Source: Paenibacillus wynnii (GTDB lineage Bacteria; Bacillota; Bacilli; Paenibacillales; Paenibacillaceae). Taken from it: 64,000 nucleotides of DNA. The stretch lies in NCBI RefSeq assembly GCF_000757885.1, contig NZ_JQCR01000002.1, positions 2,046,001-2,110,000 on the forward strand, in the 5' to 3' direction. Positions 9,528 to 17,588 of this stretch are shown piece by piece; position 1 is the stretch's first letter; every line of letters begins with the position of its first letter. The notes beneath the pieces are model-generated. The model was given only the letters and a program-made list of their open reading frames with translations, was not told the DNA's origin and searched no databases. A program made the position numbers and the translations under genes.

Positions 9528-10849
9528 AGGAAAGAGTAAAATCATGGATCCTTGCCCTGTTGGTGCTTAGCAGTCTTATTGAGAGTTATTACTTGATCTA
9601 TCGCCTGCCGGGCAGTGACACAGCAGTCCTCTCGAAGAATCTGTATGTGAAGACTGATAACATGGGCCCGGAAGAGAAAGTCGAAGATTTGCTTTACCCT
9701 GACAAGATGATTATTCATCTGGGGGACAGTAAGCACACCCTTTTCTACCCCAGCTCGACTTTCTATAATCTAATCCTGAATCGGCTGAAGGGGCGCGGGT
9801 TTGAAAGCTTCCAGCGGCGATCCGTGCAGGACTTTGATTGGTCCAAGCTTCGGAGCGAGAATCCCGGTATTGAGCTGAGCTACGGTGCAGGCATTCCAGT
9901 GACGCTGCTGCAAAGGGTAATGCAGCTGACACCCGATTCTTTGTTTGCCGGGGAAAGTATTGACCGGATTTGGATCTATAACCTTAAGAATGACTCTAAG
10001 GCGCATGCCCTCTTTTTTAGTACCAGAGGAGATATAGTGTATGAAGCAGCAAAAGCCGATCTTACCGTACAGGATGTGCAGCAGCATGTGGACTTCGGCA
10101 AAAATTGGACACCGTATACGACAATTAACGGGGATTACTATGTACCAGACAGTAATGTAACCATTGTGGAAGCGGAAATCCCTTCAGATATGTATACCAT
10201 CGAACAAATGCAGAGAAACCTTTTCCGCGATGCGGGGAGTACTCGATATATCCGTGAAAAAGACGGCTCGGAAATATACACAGATAGCAAGCGAAGCCTT
10301 CAGGTAGATCAAGAACAAAATTGGATGAGCTATAGTGATCCTACGGCTCTGCCTGTGGGAGAAAGTACACCTGCCAAGGATGTCCTTGAAGCTGTAGATT
10401 TTGTTAACAAGCATGGCGGATGGAGCGGGAGTTATCGGCTTGCAGCTGCTAAAGAAACCTCACTGGATCAGTTGGCGGCAACTGAAGAGGGGATAGAGGA
10501 AAGGCTGATTTCTTTTCAGCAGTATTATGGTTCCTACCCTTACGGGTCCTATCCCATCATGAATAAGCCGCAGCTTCAGTACGGGGTTATAAATCTGGAT
10601 CTGCAGCAAGGGACGGTTTCTTCTTATGAAAGATCTTTGATGTATGTGGATGAGTCCAAGGCTATCAAGAAAATCGTCGAGCTGTCAGGCGGAGAAGTGT
10701 TGAAGAACCAGCTGGTTCAAATCGGCAAGGCGTCAGCAGTGAAGGATTTGGCACCAGCCTATGTTCCCGGGATAAAGGGTGACAAGCTGCAGCTGCATCC
10801 GGTATGGAAGGTTACGCTCAGTGACGGGACGATACTTACACTGAATTAG
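9524..10849 (+). CDS. walH: WalH (YycH), regulator of WalK
   Basis: 441 residues, GTG start overlapping the walK stop by 4 nt, with GGAGGGGG upstream. One N-terminal membrane segment (SWILALLVLSSLIESYYLIY) anchors a large extracytoplasmic part. YycH-family proteins bind WalK in the membrane together with WalI and adjust its activity. The assignment rests on position between walK and walI, length, topology and the family-like middle and C-terminal segments (for example KHGGWSGSYRL and a PVWKVTLSDG-type ending). Confidence 0.9.
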   Translation: MKERVKSWILALLVLSSLIESYYLIYRLPGSDTAVLSKNLYVKTDNMGPEEKVEDLLYPDKMIIHLGDSKHTLFYPSSTFYNLILNRLKGRGFESFQRRSVQDFDWSKLRSENPGIELSYGAGIPVTLLQRVMQLTPDSLFAGESIDRIWIYNLKNDSKAHALFFSTRGDIVYEAAKADLTVQDVQQHVDFGKNWTPYTTINGDYYVPDSNVTIVEAEIPSDMYTIEQMQRNLFRDAGSTRYIREKDGSEIYTDSKRSLQVDQEQNWMSYSDPTALPVGESTPAKDVLEAVDFVNKHGGWSGSYRLAAAKETSLDQLAATEEGIEERLISFQQYYGSYPYGSYPIMNKPQLQYGVINLDLQQGTVSSYERSLMYVDESKAIKKIVELSGGEVLKNQLVQIGKASAVKDLAPAYVPGIKGDKLQLHPVWKVTLSDGTILTLN

Positions 10850-10875
10850 GTTATTCAATATGAGGGGGTTGGGGT

Positions 10876-11616
10876 ATGGATTGGGGAAGAGCTAAAAATG
10901 TGCTGATTTATGCTTTCTTGCTGCTGAATCTGCTGCTGTGCTATCAGCTGTGGATGGATCTGCGGGATCAGGTCAGTGCCAATCTAGACTTCACTTCCCT
11001 CTCTGAAGAAACCCAGCAAATTATGGAGCAAAAAGGGATCCGTGTGCTGTCTCCCATCCCGGCAGCCACTCCTCAACTGCCCGATATAACTTATCGTTAT
11101 TCAGGCGGGGAGCAGGATCAGAAGCCTGTGCAGCTGAAGCAGCCGATAGACAGCAAGCTTATCTATTCCTCTTTCTCGGAGTTAAGCAGTCTGCTCGAGA
11201 GCGAGATTCCGGACATCGCGAGCTATGAGCTTGATTCTCAGGAAAGCGAGGTCGGAAAGTACGTTCTCCATCCGCTTGTCCAGAAGCAGTGGCCGTTGTT
11301 CAGAGTAAGTCTGGAACTGATAAACAGCAATCAGAAGATTGTAGCTTACCGAAGACCCCAGATTGAAATTGGGCCGAGCAGCAACCAAGAGGTTCAGAAG
11401 GTACTTCCGGCTTCCCAGGCGCTTAGCAGTTTAATAGAGAAGTATTTTGCACCGAATACGGTAGTGAAAGATATTGAGCTCGGTTATTACGGTGAATTGT
11501 TCAACTCCGAGAGCCAAGTGGCGGCCCCGATGTGGCGCTTCGTGCTGGAGAATGGAAAGTCGTATTATGTACATGGCATCAGTGCGGACATCATCAGTCC
11601 GAAGACAACAGAGTAG
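10876..11616 (+). CDS. walI: WalI (YycI), regulator of WalK
   Basis: 246 residues. Starts MDWGRAKNVLIYAFLLLNLLL, a short cytoplasmic tail followed by one membrane segment, then an extracytoplasmic domain. This is the YycI pattern (MDWxRAKxxLIxxFLxLN). YycI forms a complex with WalH and WalK. The ribosome site GAGGGGGTTGGGG precedes the ATG. It lies 26 nt after walH and 16 nt before walJ. Confidence 0.92.
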   Translation: MDWGRAKNVLIYAFLLLNLLLCYQLWMDLRDQVSANLDFTSLSEETQQIMEQKGIRVLSPIPAATPQLPDITYRYSGGEQDQKPVQLKQPIDSKLIYSSFSELSSLLESEIPDIASYELDSQESEVGKYVLHPLVQKQWPLFRVSLELINSNQKIVAYRRPQIEIGPSSNQEVQKVLPASQALSSLIEKYFAPNTVVKDIELGYYGELFNSESQVAAPMWRFVLENGKSYYVHGISADIISPKTTE

Positions 11617-11632
11617 AAGGAGTAGGGGCTTT

Positions 11633-12439
11633 ATGGGGATTTCATTTACAGTGCTGTCTAGCGGATCTACCGGCAACGTTACTGTAGTACGCAATGGCGA
11701 GACTACTCTAATGATAGATGCAGGACTTAGCGCGAAAAGAATAGATGAATTACTGAGCATGCGAGAGGTAACTGGCGAGGAAATTGACGGCATTTTGGTA
11801 ACACATGAGCACTCAGACCATATTAAAGGACTGGGCGCAATGGCGCGCAAGTATGACCTTCCGATCTATGCCAACACCAATACTTGGGCGGCTATTGAAA
11901 AAGGAGTCGGGAAAATACAGGAGCATAATAAGATCATCATGGAAACCGGTCAGTACCGCGACTTTGGCAGTATGCGTGTAGAATCGTTTGCCATTTCTCA
12001 TGATGCTGCGGAGCCGGTAGGTTATAATTTTTATGATGGCAAGGAGAAGCTGTGCGTAGCTACGGACTTGGGTTATGTGAGTGAAAAGGTGAAGCTGGCT
12101 ATATCAGATGCAGATGTACTGGTACTAGAAGCTAATCATGATATTGAGCTGCTGCGAATGGGTAGATATCCGTGGAATACCAAACGGCGTATCCTTGGAG
12201 ATATGGGGCATTTATCGAATGATGCTGCAGGAGCTGCTCTAAGTGAGATTCTTACCGGTCGTACAAAAAGGACCTATTTGGCCCATTTAAGCAGAGATCA
12301 CAATATGATGGATTTGGCTAGAATGTCGGTTCGCGCTGCGATGGAGGATTTAGGCTGCTTCTTCAAAGACGGTGAATTTAAATTGTGTGATACGTATTAT
12401 GACCGTCCTACGCCATGGGATAAGGTGAGCCAGTCATAA
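11633..12439 (+). CDS. walJ: WalJ (YycJ), metallo-beta-lactamase-fold hydrolase
   Basis: 268 residues. The MBL-fold metal motif THEHSDH (about residues 59-65) and later metal ligands (ATDLGY, LEANHD, HLS) are present. YycJ proteins are nuclease-like MBL enzymes linked to WalRK and to coordination of division with replication; the substrate here cannot be told from sequence. An in-frame upstream extension to 11474 overlaps walI and has no support; GAAGGAG before the ATG at 11633 decides the start. The 3' end overlaps a convergent small gene by 32 nt. Confidence 0.93.
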   Translation: MGISFTVLSSGSTGNVTVVRNGETTLMIDAGLSAKRIDELLSMREVTGEEIDGILVTHEHSDHIKGLGAMARKYDLPIYANTNTWAAIEKGVGKIQEHNKIIMETGQYRDFGSMRVESFAISHDAAEPVGYNFYDGKEKLCVATDLGYVSEKVKLAISDADVLVLEANHDIELLRMGRYPWNTKRRILGDMGHLSNDAAGAALSEILTGRTKRTYLAHLSRDHNMMDLARMSVRAAMEDLGCFFKDGEFKLCDTYYDRPTPWDKVSQS

Positions 12440-12614
12440 GCCCGTCTAACTCGGCGGCCTTACGTTCCAGTTCTTGACGGGAGATGAGTCCTTTCTCAAT
12501 AAGCAATTCAACTAGGGCGCTGACAGTAAGCATCATGTGATAGTGTTCGTCTTTTAAATCACCCAGCTTGCCAATAAACTGGACCAGATCCATGCTTGTA
12601 GAGAATGAGTCCAT
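12408..12614 (-). CDS. Small helical protein of unknown function
   Basis: 68 residues, convergent with walJ and overlapping its last 32 bases. The start at 12614 is chosen because AAGGGAGGA lies 8 nt before it (reading MDSFSTSMDLVQFIG); the longer frame to 12713 has no such signal. The protein is predicted helical, with a segment like those in accessory or regulatory proteins (ALVELLIEKGLISRQELERKA). No membrane segment or cysteines. Family not recognised. Confidence 0.65.
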   Translation of the reverse strand: MDSFSTSMDLVQFIGKLGDLKDEHYHMMLTVSALVELLIEKGLISRQELERKAAELDGLMTGSPYPMA

Positions 12615-12767
12615 AGGATATCCTCCCTTAAAATGTTTAACCATAATCTTGCCAAAATTATGCAGAAATTTTACATTGGAAAACCAACGTCCCGGCTTCA
12701 GCCTGTGATACAATCATAAAGAGAAACGAGAGTTTTAACGGTAGGCACTTCTACGCTTAAGAGTTAT

Positions 12768-12795
12768 TTGATTTCTACTATTGTAGTCTTATAAG
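12768..12795 (+). promoter_or_regulatory. Possible htrC promoter
   Basis: TTGATT (12768-12773), 16-bp spacer, TATAAG (12790-12795), about 105 bp before the GTG start. The rest of gap 12615-12899 shows no other clear signal. Confidence 0.45.
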
Positions 12796-12899
12796 ACATT
12801 AAATATTCCACTATATTGAAAGAATATGAGAGTTGCGGAGTGAAACCTTTTAGTACTTTGAGGAGTCTAAAAGAGTGATAGAGGGGAGAGGATTTCAAG

Positions 12900-14141
12900 G
12901 TGGGACTGTTTGATGATGATTTCTATTCAACCAAAGTATCTCGACGCAAAGAGCGTAAAGCATTGAAGCCATCTTCAACCCGCGGCTGGCCGGTAAGAAA
13001 ACCGCGCCTGAGTCTGTCAACTCTTCAAATTTCTGCGATCAGCTCTTTGATCAGTGCAGTAGTTGCAGTGCTCTTATTCAGTTTAGTTACAGGACAACTG
13101 GGCCATGAAACCACAGCTGTACCTGCAATGATACAGAATGTTACACCGAGCAGCGGTGATCCGTATGATCGAATTATTCAGGCAGCTGCAATGGTTCGCC
13201 CGGCAGTGGTCAGCATAATTAATCACAAAGAGGATAATAAGGAACTTAATATTCTTAATGAGTCGGCACTCGGGTCCGGTGTTATCTATAAAAAAACAGA
13301 TGCCAAGGCATTCATAATTACGAATAACCACGTTATTGACGGTCCGGGCAAGCTTGAAGTCGTTACGGTTGACGGTGAGACTCGACCGGCCACCCTTGTG
13401 GGCACAGATCGGGTAAGTGATATCGCGGTGCTGTCCATTGATGCTAAAGGTATCAATATGGTGGCACAAATTGGCGATTCCTCCAAGCTTCGTCTGGGAG
13501 AGACGGTCATAGCTATCGGTAATCCCTTGGGTCTGGGCGATACGCTTACGTCCGGGATTGTCAGCTATACAGAACGAAAGATTCCGGTATCCCTTAATCA
13601 GGATGGTGTATATGACTGGGAGCAAGAAGTCATTCAGACAGATGCAGCTATCAATGAAGGTAATAGCGGCGGTGCTCTAGTGGATTTGAACGGTCAGGTC
13701 ATTGGTATAAATACAATGAAAATTTCAGATACAGGTGTGGAAGGATTGGGATTTGCTATTCCGGCCAACCATGTGATGAAAACGGCAAATGAGCTAGCGG
13801 AGAAAGGGCGAATTGCCCGATCCTATCTGGGTGTATATTCGGTTGATCTGAATAATCCCTATATACCGCTTGCTGAAGAACAACTGAAGAAATTGAACCT
13901 TCCTGATAGCATTAAGGATGGTGCGGTTGTACTGGATGTGGTTGGACCGGCTAAAGAGGCAGGCCTGAAATTCAATGATGTAATCACCAAGTTCAATAGC
14001 GAGCCGATTACGTCAACCCTATCTCTGCGGAAGTATTTATATGATCATACGGAGATTGGGACCCAGCTGAAGATCACCTTTTACCGTAATGGAGTCATGA
14101 AAGAAGTCTCCGTAACTCTCCAGGAAAAACCACAGGAATAA
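12900..14141 (+). CDS. htrC: HtrA-family membrane serine protease (YyxA/HtrC-like)
   Basis: 413 residues, GTG start with GAGGGGAGAGG upstream. Predicted envelope quality-control protease. A basic cytoplasmic tail is followed by one membrane segment (about 43-65), a trypsin-like domain with catalytic triad H144 (NNHVIDG), D174 (SDIAVL) and S256 (GNSGGAL), and a single C-terminal PDZ domain (about 295-405). Its place after walJ matches walRKHIJ-htrC of B. subtilis. Codons are like its neighbours. The symbol rests on synteny; htrA and htrB are close paralogues. Confidence 0.88.
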   Translation: MGLFDDDFYSTKVSRRKERKALKPSSTRGWPVRKPRLSLSTLQISAISSLISAVVAVLLFSLVTGQLGHETTAVPAMIQNVTPSSGDPYDRIIQAAAMVRPAVVSIINHKEDNKELNILNESALGSGVIYKKTDAKAFIITNNHVIDGPGKLEVVTVDGETRPATLVGTDRVSDIAVLSIDAKGINMVAQIGDSSKLRLGETVIAIGNPLGLGDTLTSGIVSYTERKIPVSLNQDGVYDWEQEVIQTDAAINEGNSGGALVDLNGQVIGINTMKISDTGVEGLGFAIPANHVMKTANELAEKGRIARSYLGVYSVDLNNPYIPLAEEQLKKLNLPDSIKDGAVVLDVVGPAKEAGLKFNDVITKFNSEPITSTLSLRKYLYDHTEIGTQLKITFYRNGVMKEVSVTLQEKPQE

Positions 14142-14188
14142 AAAAAATCAGGGCAGCATATACTGGATATAGCAGTGTTGTACAAACG

Positions 14189-14219
14189 GGCTGATAACCC
14201 TTACATTGGGAAGTCAGCC
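14189..14219 (+). other. Hairpin in the htrC-csp gap
   Basis: GGCTGA...CCC / GGG...TCAGCC imperfect hairpin without a U-tract. It may weakly end htrC transcripts. No gene is visible in 14142-14427 apart from this hairpin, the csp promoter and its leader. Confidence 0.4.
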
Positions 14220-14263
14220 TTATATGGGGAAAAACGGAGAAATACGGATAGGACATCTTGCCT

Positions 14264-14292
14264 TTGAATCTTAGGTGTGGTAATATGATAAT
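14264..14292 (+). promoter_or_regulatory. Cold-shock gene promoter
   Basis: TTGAAT (14264-14269), 17-bp spacer, GATAAT (14287-14292). It would give a 5' leader of about 130 nt, a length typical of cold-shock genes. Confidence 0.55.
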
Positions 14293-14320
14293 ACTCATAC
14301 AGCTGATGAATAATTTTCTT

Positions 14321-14360
14321 ATTGAAAAGGGCTGTTATTTCAAATAAAACCCTTTTCAAT
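14321..14360 (+). promoter_or_regulatory. Strong hairpin in the csp 5' leader
   Basis: Perfect 11-bp inverted repeat ATTGAAAAGGG / CCCTTTTCAAT with an 18-nt loop, 67 nt before the csp start and followed by a T-rich stretch. It may be a temperature-sensitive leader element or an attenuator; the function is inferred. Confidence 0.5.
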
Positions 14361-14427
14361 GTGTTAATTTTTTCTTTGTTTGAAGATAAAAAGAACATAT
14401 TAATTTAAATTTGTGGAGGTAACACAC

Positions 14428-14628
14428 ATGCAAACAGGTACAGTTAAATGGTTCAACGCAGAAAAAGGTTTCGGATTCATCGAGGTTGAAGGCGGAAGCG
14501 ACGTATTCGTTCACTTCAGCGCAATTACTGGCGACGGCTTCAAAACTTTGGACGAAGGCCAACGCGTTGAATTCAACGTTGTTCAAGGCAACCGTGGACC
14601 ACAAGCCGAAAACGTTGTAAAACTGTAA
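14428..14628 (+). CDS. Cold-shock protein (CspA/CspB family)
   Basis: 66 residues, the complete single cold-shock (OB-fold) domain. It carries the RNA-binding motifs KGFGFIEV (RNP1) and VFVHFSAI (RNP2) and the start [14 protein letters not shown]. It acts as an RNA chaperone binding single-stranded nucleic acid. TGGAGGT lies 7 nt before the ATG at 14428; an in-frame upstream ATG (14413) is not preceded by a ribosome site. It has a leader hairpin before it and a terminator after it, and cold-inducible ydjO next door. Confidence 0.97.
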   Translation: MQTGTVKWFNAEKGFGFIEVEGGSDVFVHFSAITGDGFKTLDEGQRVEFNVVQGNRGPQAENVVKL

Positions 14629-14638
14629 TATAGAAGGC

Positions 14639-14677
14639 ACCGTCCCCGCTTGTGAAAGTTGGGACGGTCTTTTTTTA
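14639..14677 (+). terminator. Terminator after csp
   Basis: ACCGTCCC / GGGACGGT perfect stem followed by a T-run. Confidence 0.85.
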
Positions 14678-14721
14678 TTTCGTTTAGCCAACTTGTGACA
14701 TAAAGGAAGGGAGGAACGGTA

Positions 14722-14952
14722 ATGAACTACCGGAAGAAGCCTTTGGAGGAAATACCGGAAGAAAATACTGCAATATGGGCCTGTACCAGTGAGGGCTGTA
14801 ATGGATGGATGAGAGATAATTTCGCATTTGAACATGCGCCTTCTTGCCGTCTCTGTGACTCCCCAATGGAACGAAGCATGAAGATGCTTCCAATATTGCT
14901 TAATTCGAATGGCGATCTCAAATCGCTGAAGAAGGGTATTTCCATTCCCTAA
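14722..14952 (+). CDS. ydjO: Cold-inducible zinc-ribbon protein YdjO
   Basis: 76 residues. Two cysteine pairs (CTSEGC and CRLC) with the family signature CNGWMRDNF and a charged N-terminus match the YdjO family of B. subtilis, described as cold-inducible; its molecular role is not known. The ribosome site AAGGGAGG is well placed. It lies 93 nt after csp beyond a terminator, so transcription is by read-through or by its own unseen promoter. The two genes being adjacent fits a shared cold response. Confidence 0.8.
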   Translation: MNYRKKPLEEIPEENTAIWACTSEGCNGWMRDNFAFEHAPSCRLCDSPMERSMKMLPILLNSNGDLKSLKKGISIP

Positions 14953-14999
14953 CCAACGCCTTTATGGGCCAAGATTTTTATAGATCCAATTAAAACTCC

Positions 15000-15029
15000 A
15001 AGACGGTAAAACCGTCTTATTTTTTTTGC
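15000..15029 (+). terminator. Terminator after ydjO
   Basis: AAGACGGT-AAA-ACCGTCTT perfect stem followed by a T-run. Confidence 0.85.
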
Positions 15030-15043
15030 TTTTTATCGATAAT

Positions 15044-15061
15044 TTGTGATATTTGTCACAA
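15044..15061. promoter_or_regulatory. Rex operator upstream of cydA
   Basis: TTGTGATATTTGTCACAA is a perfect match to the Rex half-sites TTGTGA-N6-TCACAA. Rex represses cyd genes when NADH is low relative to NAD+ in Gram-positive bacteria. It lies just upstream of the -35 region of the cyd promoter. Confidence 0.8.
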
Positions 15062-15091
15062 ATTTATACTTTTTAAGCCCGAAACAGGGTG

Positions 15092-15112
15092 TATAATGTG
15101 ATTAATATCACA
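15092..15112 (+). promoter_or_regulatory. cydA -10 box and second palindromic operator
   Basis: A perfect -10 TATAAT (15092-15097) overlaps by one base the palindrome TGTGATTAATATCACA (15097-15112). The TGTGA-N6-TCACA form fits Fnr/CRP-family regulators and also a weaker Rex site. It covers the expected transcription start, so it would act as a roadblock operator. The -35 is weak. Confidence 0.65.
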
Positions 15113-15175
15113 CTTTATTCCTTCAATTTTTGACAGAATATAAATACTGAATTGGGAAAAAGGAAGGGGAGAATT

Positions 15176-16585
15176 ATGGATATAGTAGCGCTGTCGCGTT
15201 TGCAATTTGCATCAACGACGATTTTTCACTATTTCTTTGTGCCAGTATCGATTGGTTTAGCACTGATAATTGCAATTATGGAGACTATGTATGTAAGAAA
15301 AGGCGATGAAGAGTACAAAAGAATGGCGCAGTTCTGGGGTAAGTTGTTCCTCATCAACTTTGCGGTTGGTGTAGTTACAGGGATATTACAGGAATTCCAG
15401 TTCGGCATGAACTGGTCTGATTATTCCCGCTTTGTCGGGGACGTATTTGGTGCTCCGCTTGCTATTGAAGCGCTGTTGGCCTTCTTCTTGGAATCTACGT
15501 TTATCGGTTTGTGGATTTTTGGCTGGGATAAGGTATCCAAGAGAATTCACCTGCTGTCCATATGGATGGTAGCGATCGGAACGATGCTATCAGCCTTCTG
15601 GATTCTAGCGGCTAACTCCTTTATGCAGCACCCTGTAGGCTTCGCTATTAATAATGGCCGAGCAGAAATGAATGACTTCTTTGCCTTGATTACCAACGGG
15701 CAATTGATCGTTGAGTTCCCGCACACCGTGCTCGCTGCTTATGCAACCGGTGCATTCCTTATCACGGGAATCAGTGCATATAAACTGTTGAAGAAGCAGG
15801 ATGTATCTTTTTTCAAGAAATCGTTCGAGATTGCAGCTATTGTAGGTATTATCTCTTCCATTGGTGTAGCTGTAGCAGGACATGCACAGGCTCAATACCT
15901 GGTTGAGACCCAGCCGATGAAGATGGCAGCCTCTGAAGGATTATGGGGTAAAAGTGGCGATCCGGCACCTTGGACCGTTTGGGCGAATATTGATCCCGAG
16001 AACAAAGTAAGCAGTGGCGAATTCAAAATCCCGTACTTACTCAGCTTTCTATCTTATAGTAAGTTCTCAGGTGAAGTTAAAGGAATGAATGAGCTGCAGG
16101 CTGAGTATGAGCAAAAATATGGTCCCGGGGATTACATTCCTCCGGTACGTACAACGTTCTGGAGTTTCCGCATCATGGTTGCCGCAGGTACAGCTATGAT
16201 CTTCCTGGGCATGTATGCCATTTATCTGATGTGGCGTAAACAAATGGACCGTCCGAACACTTGGTTTATGCGGTTCATGTTCTGGGGCTTGCTGCTTCCT
16301 CCGATCGCAAACACTGCCGGTTGGGTAATGACAGAGTTTGGACGTCAACCTTGGACTGTATTTGGACTTATGCAGACTAAAGATAGCGTATCACCTAATA
16401 TTACGACGGGTCAGGTGTTGTTCTCAGTAATTTCATTTACAGTTATTTATGCAATACTCGGAGCAATACTAGTGGGCTTATTCATTAAGGTGATCAAAAA
16501 AGGCCCTTATAACATGGATAACGATCACGATCACGGCTCTTCGCATGACCCATATAACAAGGAGGGATCCCATGCTTTCTCTTAA
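15176..16585 (+). CDS. cydA: Cytochrome bd ubiquinol/menaquinol oxidase subunit I
   Basis: 469 residues, the short-Q-loop CydA type common in Bacillota. It carries the haem b558/b595/d ligands in a multi-pass membrane protein that oxidises quinol and reduces oxygen. Visible: N-terminal RLQFASTTIFHYFFVP with the haem-ligand His, the conserved GRQPW motif (about residue 390) and a His-rich C-terminus (DNDHDHGSSHD). AGGAAGGGGAG precedes the ATG at 15176; an upstream TTG is not needed. First gene of cydABDC, under the two operators upstream. Confidence 0.96.
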   Translation: MDIVALSRLQFASTTIFHYFFVPVSIGLALIIAIMETMYVRKGDEEYKRMAQFWGKLFLINFAVGVVTGILQEFQFGMNWSDYSRFVGDVFGAPLAIEALLAFFLESTFIGLWIFGWDKVSKRIHLLSIWMVAIGTMLSAFWILAANSFMQHPVGFAINNGRAEMNDFFALITNGQLIVEFPHTVLAAYATGAFLITGISAYKLLKKQDVSFFKKSFEIAAIVGIISSIGVAVAGHAQAQYLVETQPMKMAASEGLWGKSGDPAPWTVWANIDPENKVSSGEFKIPYLLSFLSYSKFSGEVKGMNELQAEYEQKYGPGDYIPPVRTTFWSFRIMVAAGTAMIFLGMYAIYLMWRKQMDRPNTWFMRFMFWGLLLPPIANTAGWVMTEFGRQPWTVFGLMQTKDSVSPNITTGQVLFSVISFTVIYAILGAILVGLFIKVIKKGPYNMDNDHDHGSSHDPYNKEGSHAFS

Positions 16586-17588
16586 TGAACTGTGGTTTGT
16601 GCTGATTGCAGTGCTTTTTATAGGATTTTTCTTTCTGGAGGGCTTTGATTTTGGTGTAGGGATGCAAACGCAGTTGTTGGCTAAGAATGATACAGAACGC
16701 CGGGTTCTTATTAACTCCATTGGACCTTTCTGGGATGCTAATGAAGTGTGGCTGATAACCGGTGCCGGTGCGATGTTCGCTGCTTTTCCGGACTGGTATG
16801 CTACATTGTTCAGCGGATTCTATATTCCATTTGTATTCGCTCTACTGGCATTGATTGCCCGCGGTGTGGCCTTCGAATTCAGAGGCAAACGGGATTCGCT
16901 GGCTTGGAGAAGAACTTGGGATGCCTGCATCTTCTTCGGAAGCATTGTCCCCCCGTTCCTGCTGGCTGTAGTGTTCGCAAGCTTCATTAAGGGCTTGCCA
17001 ATTGATGCTGATATGCAGATGTACGCCGGATTTACGGATATTGTTAACGTGTATACAGTGGTAGCCGGAATTACAGTAGTTATGCTGTGCTTAGTACATG
17101 GACTGATGTTCACCACTCTTCGTACAGTTGGCGGCCTGCAAGTTCGGGCACGCAAGCTGGCTCAGAAGTTACTGCTTCCATTGGGCGCGCTGTTGCTTAC
17201 GTTTGTAATCATGACCTATTTCATGACTGATGTATTCGAAGTTCGCGGTACTGTGCTTCTAATTGTAGTGATATTGGGTATTATTGCTTATGTGCTCGGC
17301 GGATACTTCATGACGAAGAAGAAAGACGGCTGGGCGTTTGGAATGACGGGGGCTGTAATGGCCTTATCGGTGGCTTCGATCTTTATCGGGTTGTTCCCAA
17401 GAGTGATGATCAGCTCCATTGATCAAGCCTACAATCTGACCATTACCAATGCAGCCTCGGGACAATACTCTCTGAAGGTAATGACGATTGTAGCACTTAC
17501 AATGCTCCCGTTCGTTCTGGGATATCAAATTTGGAGTTACTTTATTTTTCACAAACGGATTAATGAGAAGGAGCATCTTGAATACTAA
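16572..17588 (+). CDS. cydB: Cytochrome bd oxidase subunit II
   Basis: 338 residues, multi-pass membrane partner of CydA. Starts MLSLNELWFVLIAVLFIGFFFLEG with the conserved GFDFGVGM and the typical FWDANEVWL motif. The ribosome site AAGGAGGGATCC lies inside the end of cydA and the start overlaps the cydA stop by 14 nt, so translation is coupled. The stop overlaps the cydD ATG by 1 nt. Confidence 0.96.
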   Translation: MLSLNELWFVLIAVLFIGFFFLEGFDFGVGMQTQLLAKNDTERRVLINSIGPFWDANEVWLITGAGAMFAAFPDWYATLFSGFYIPFVFALLALIARGVAFEFRGKRDSLAWRRTWDACIFFGSIVPPFLLAVVFASFIKGLPIDADMQMYAGFTDIVNVYTVVAGITVVMLCLVHGLMFTTLRTVGGLQVRARKLAQKLLLPLGALLLTFVIMTYFMTDVFEVRGTVLLIVVILGIIAYVLGGYFMTKKKDGWAFGMTGAVMALSVASIFIGLFPRVMISSIDQAYNLTITNAASGQYSLKVMTIVALTMLPFVLGYQIWSYFIFHKRINEKEHLEY

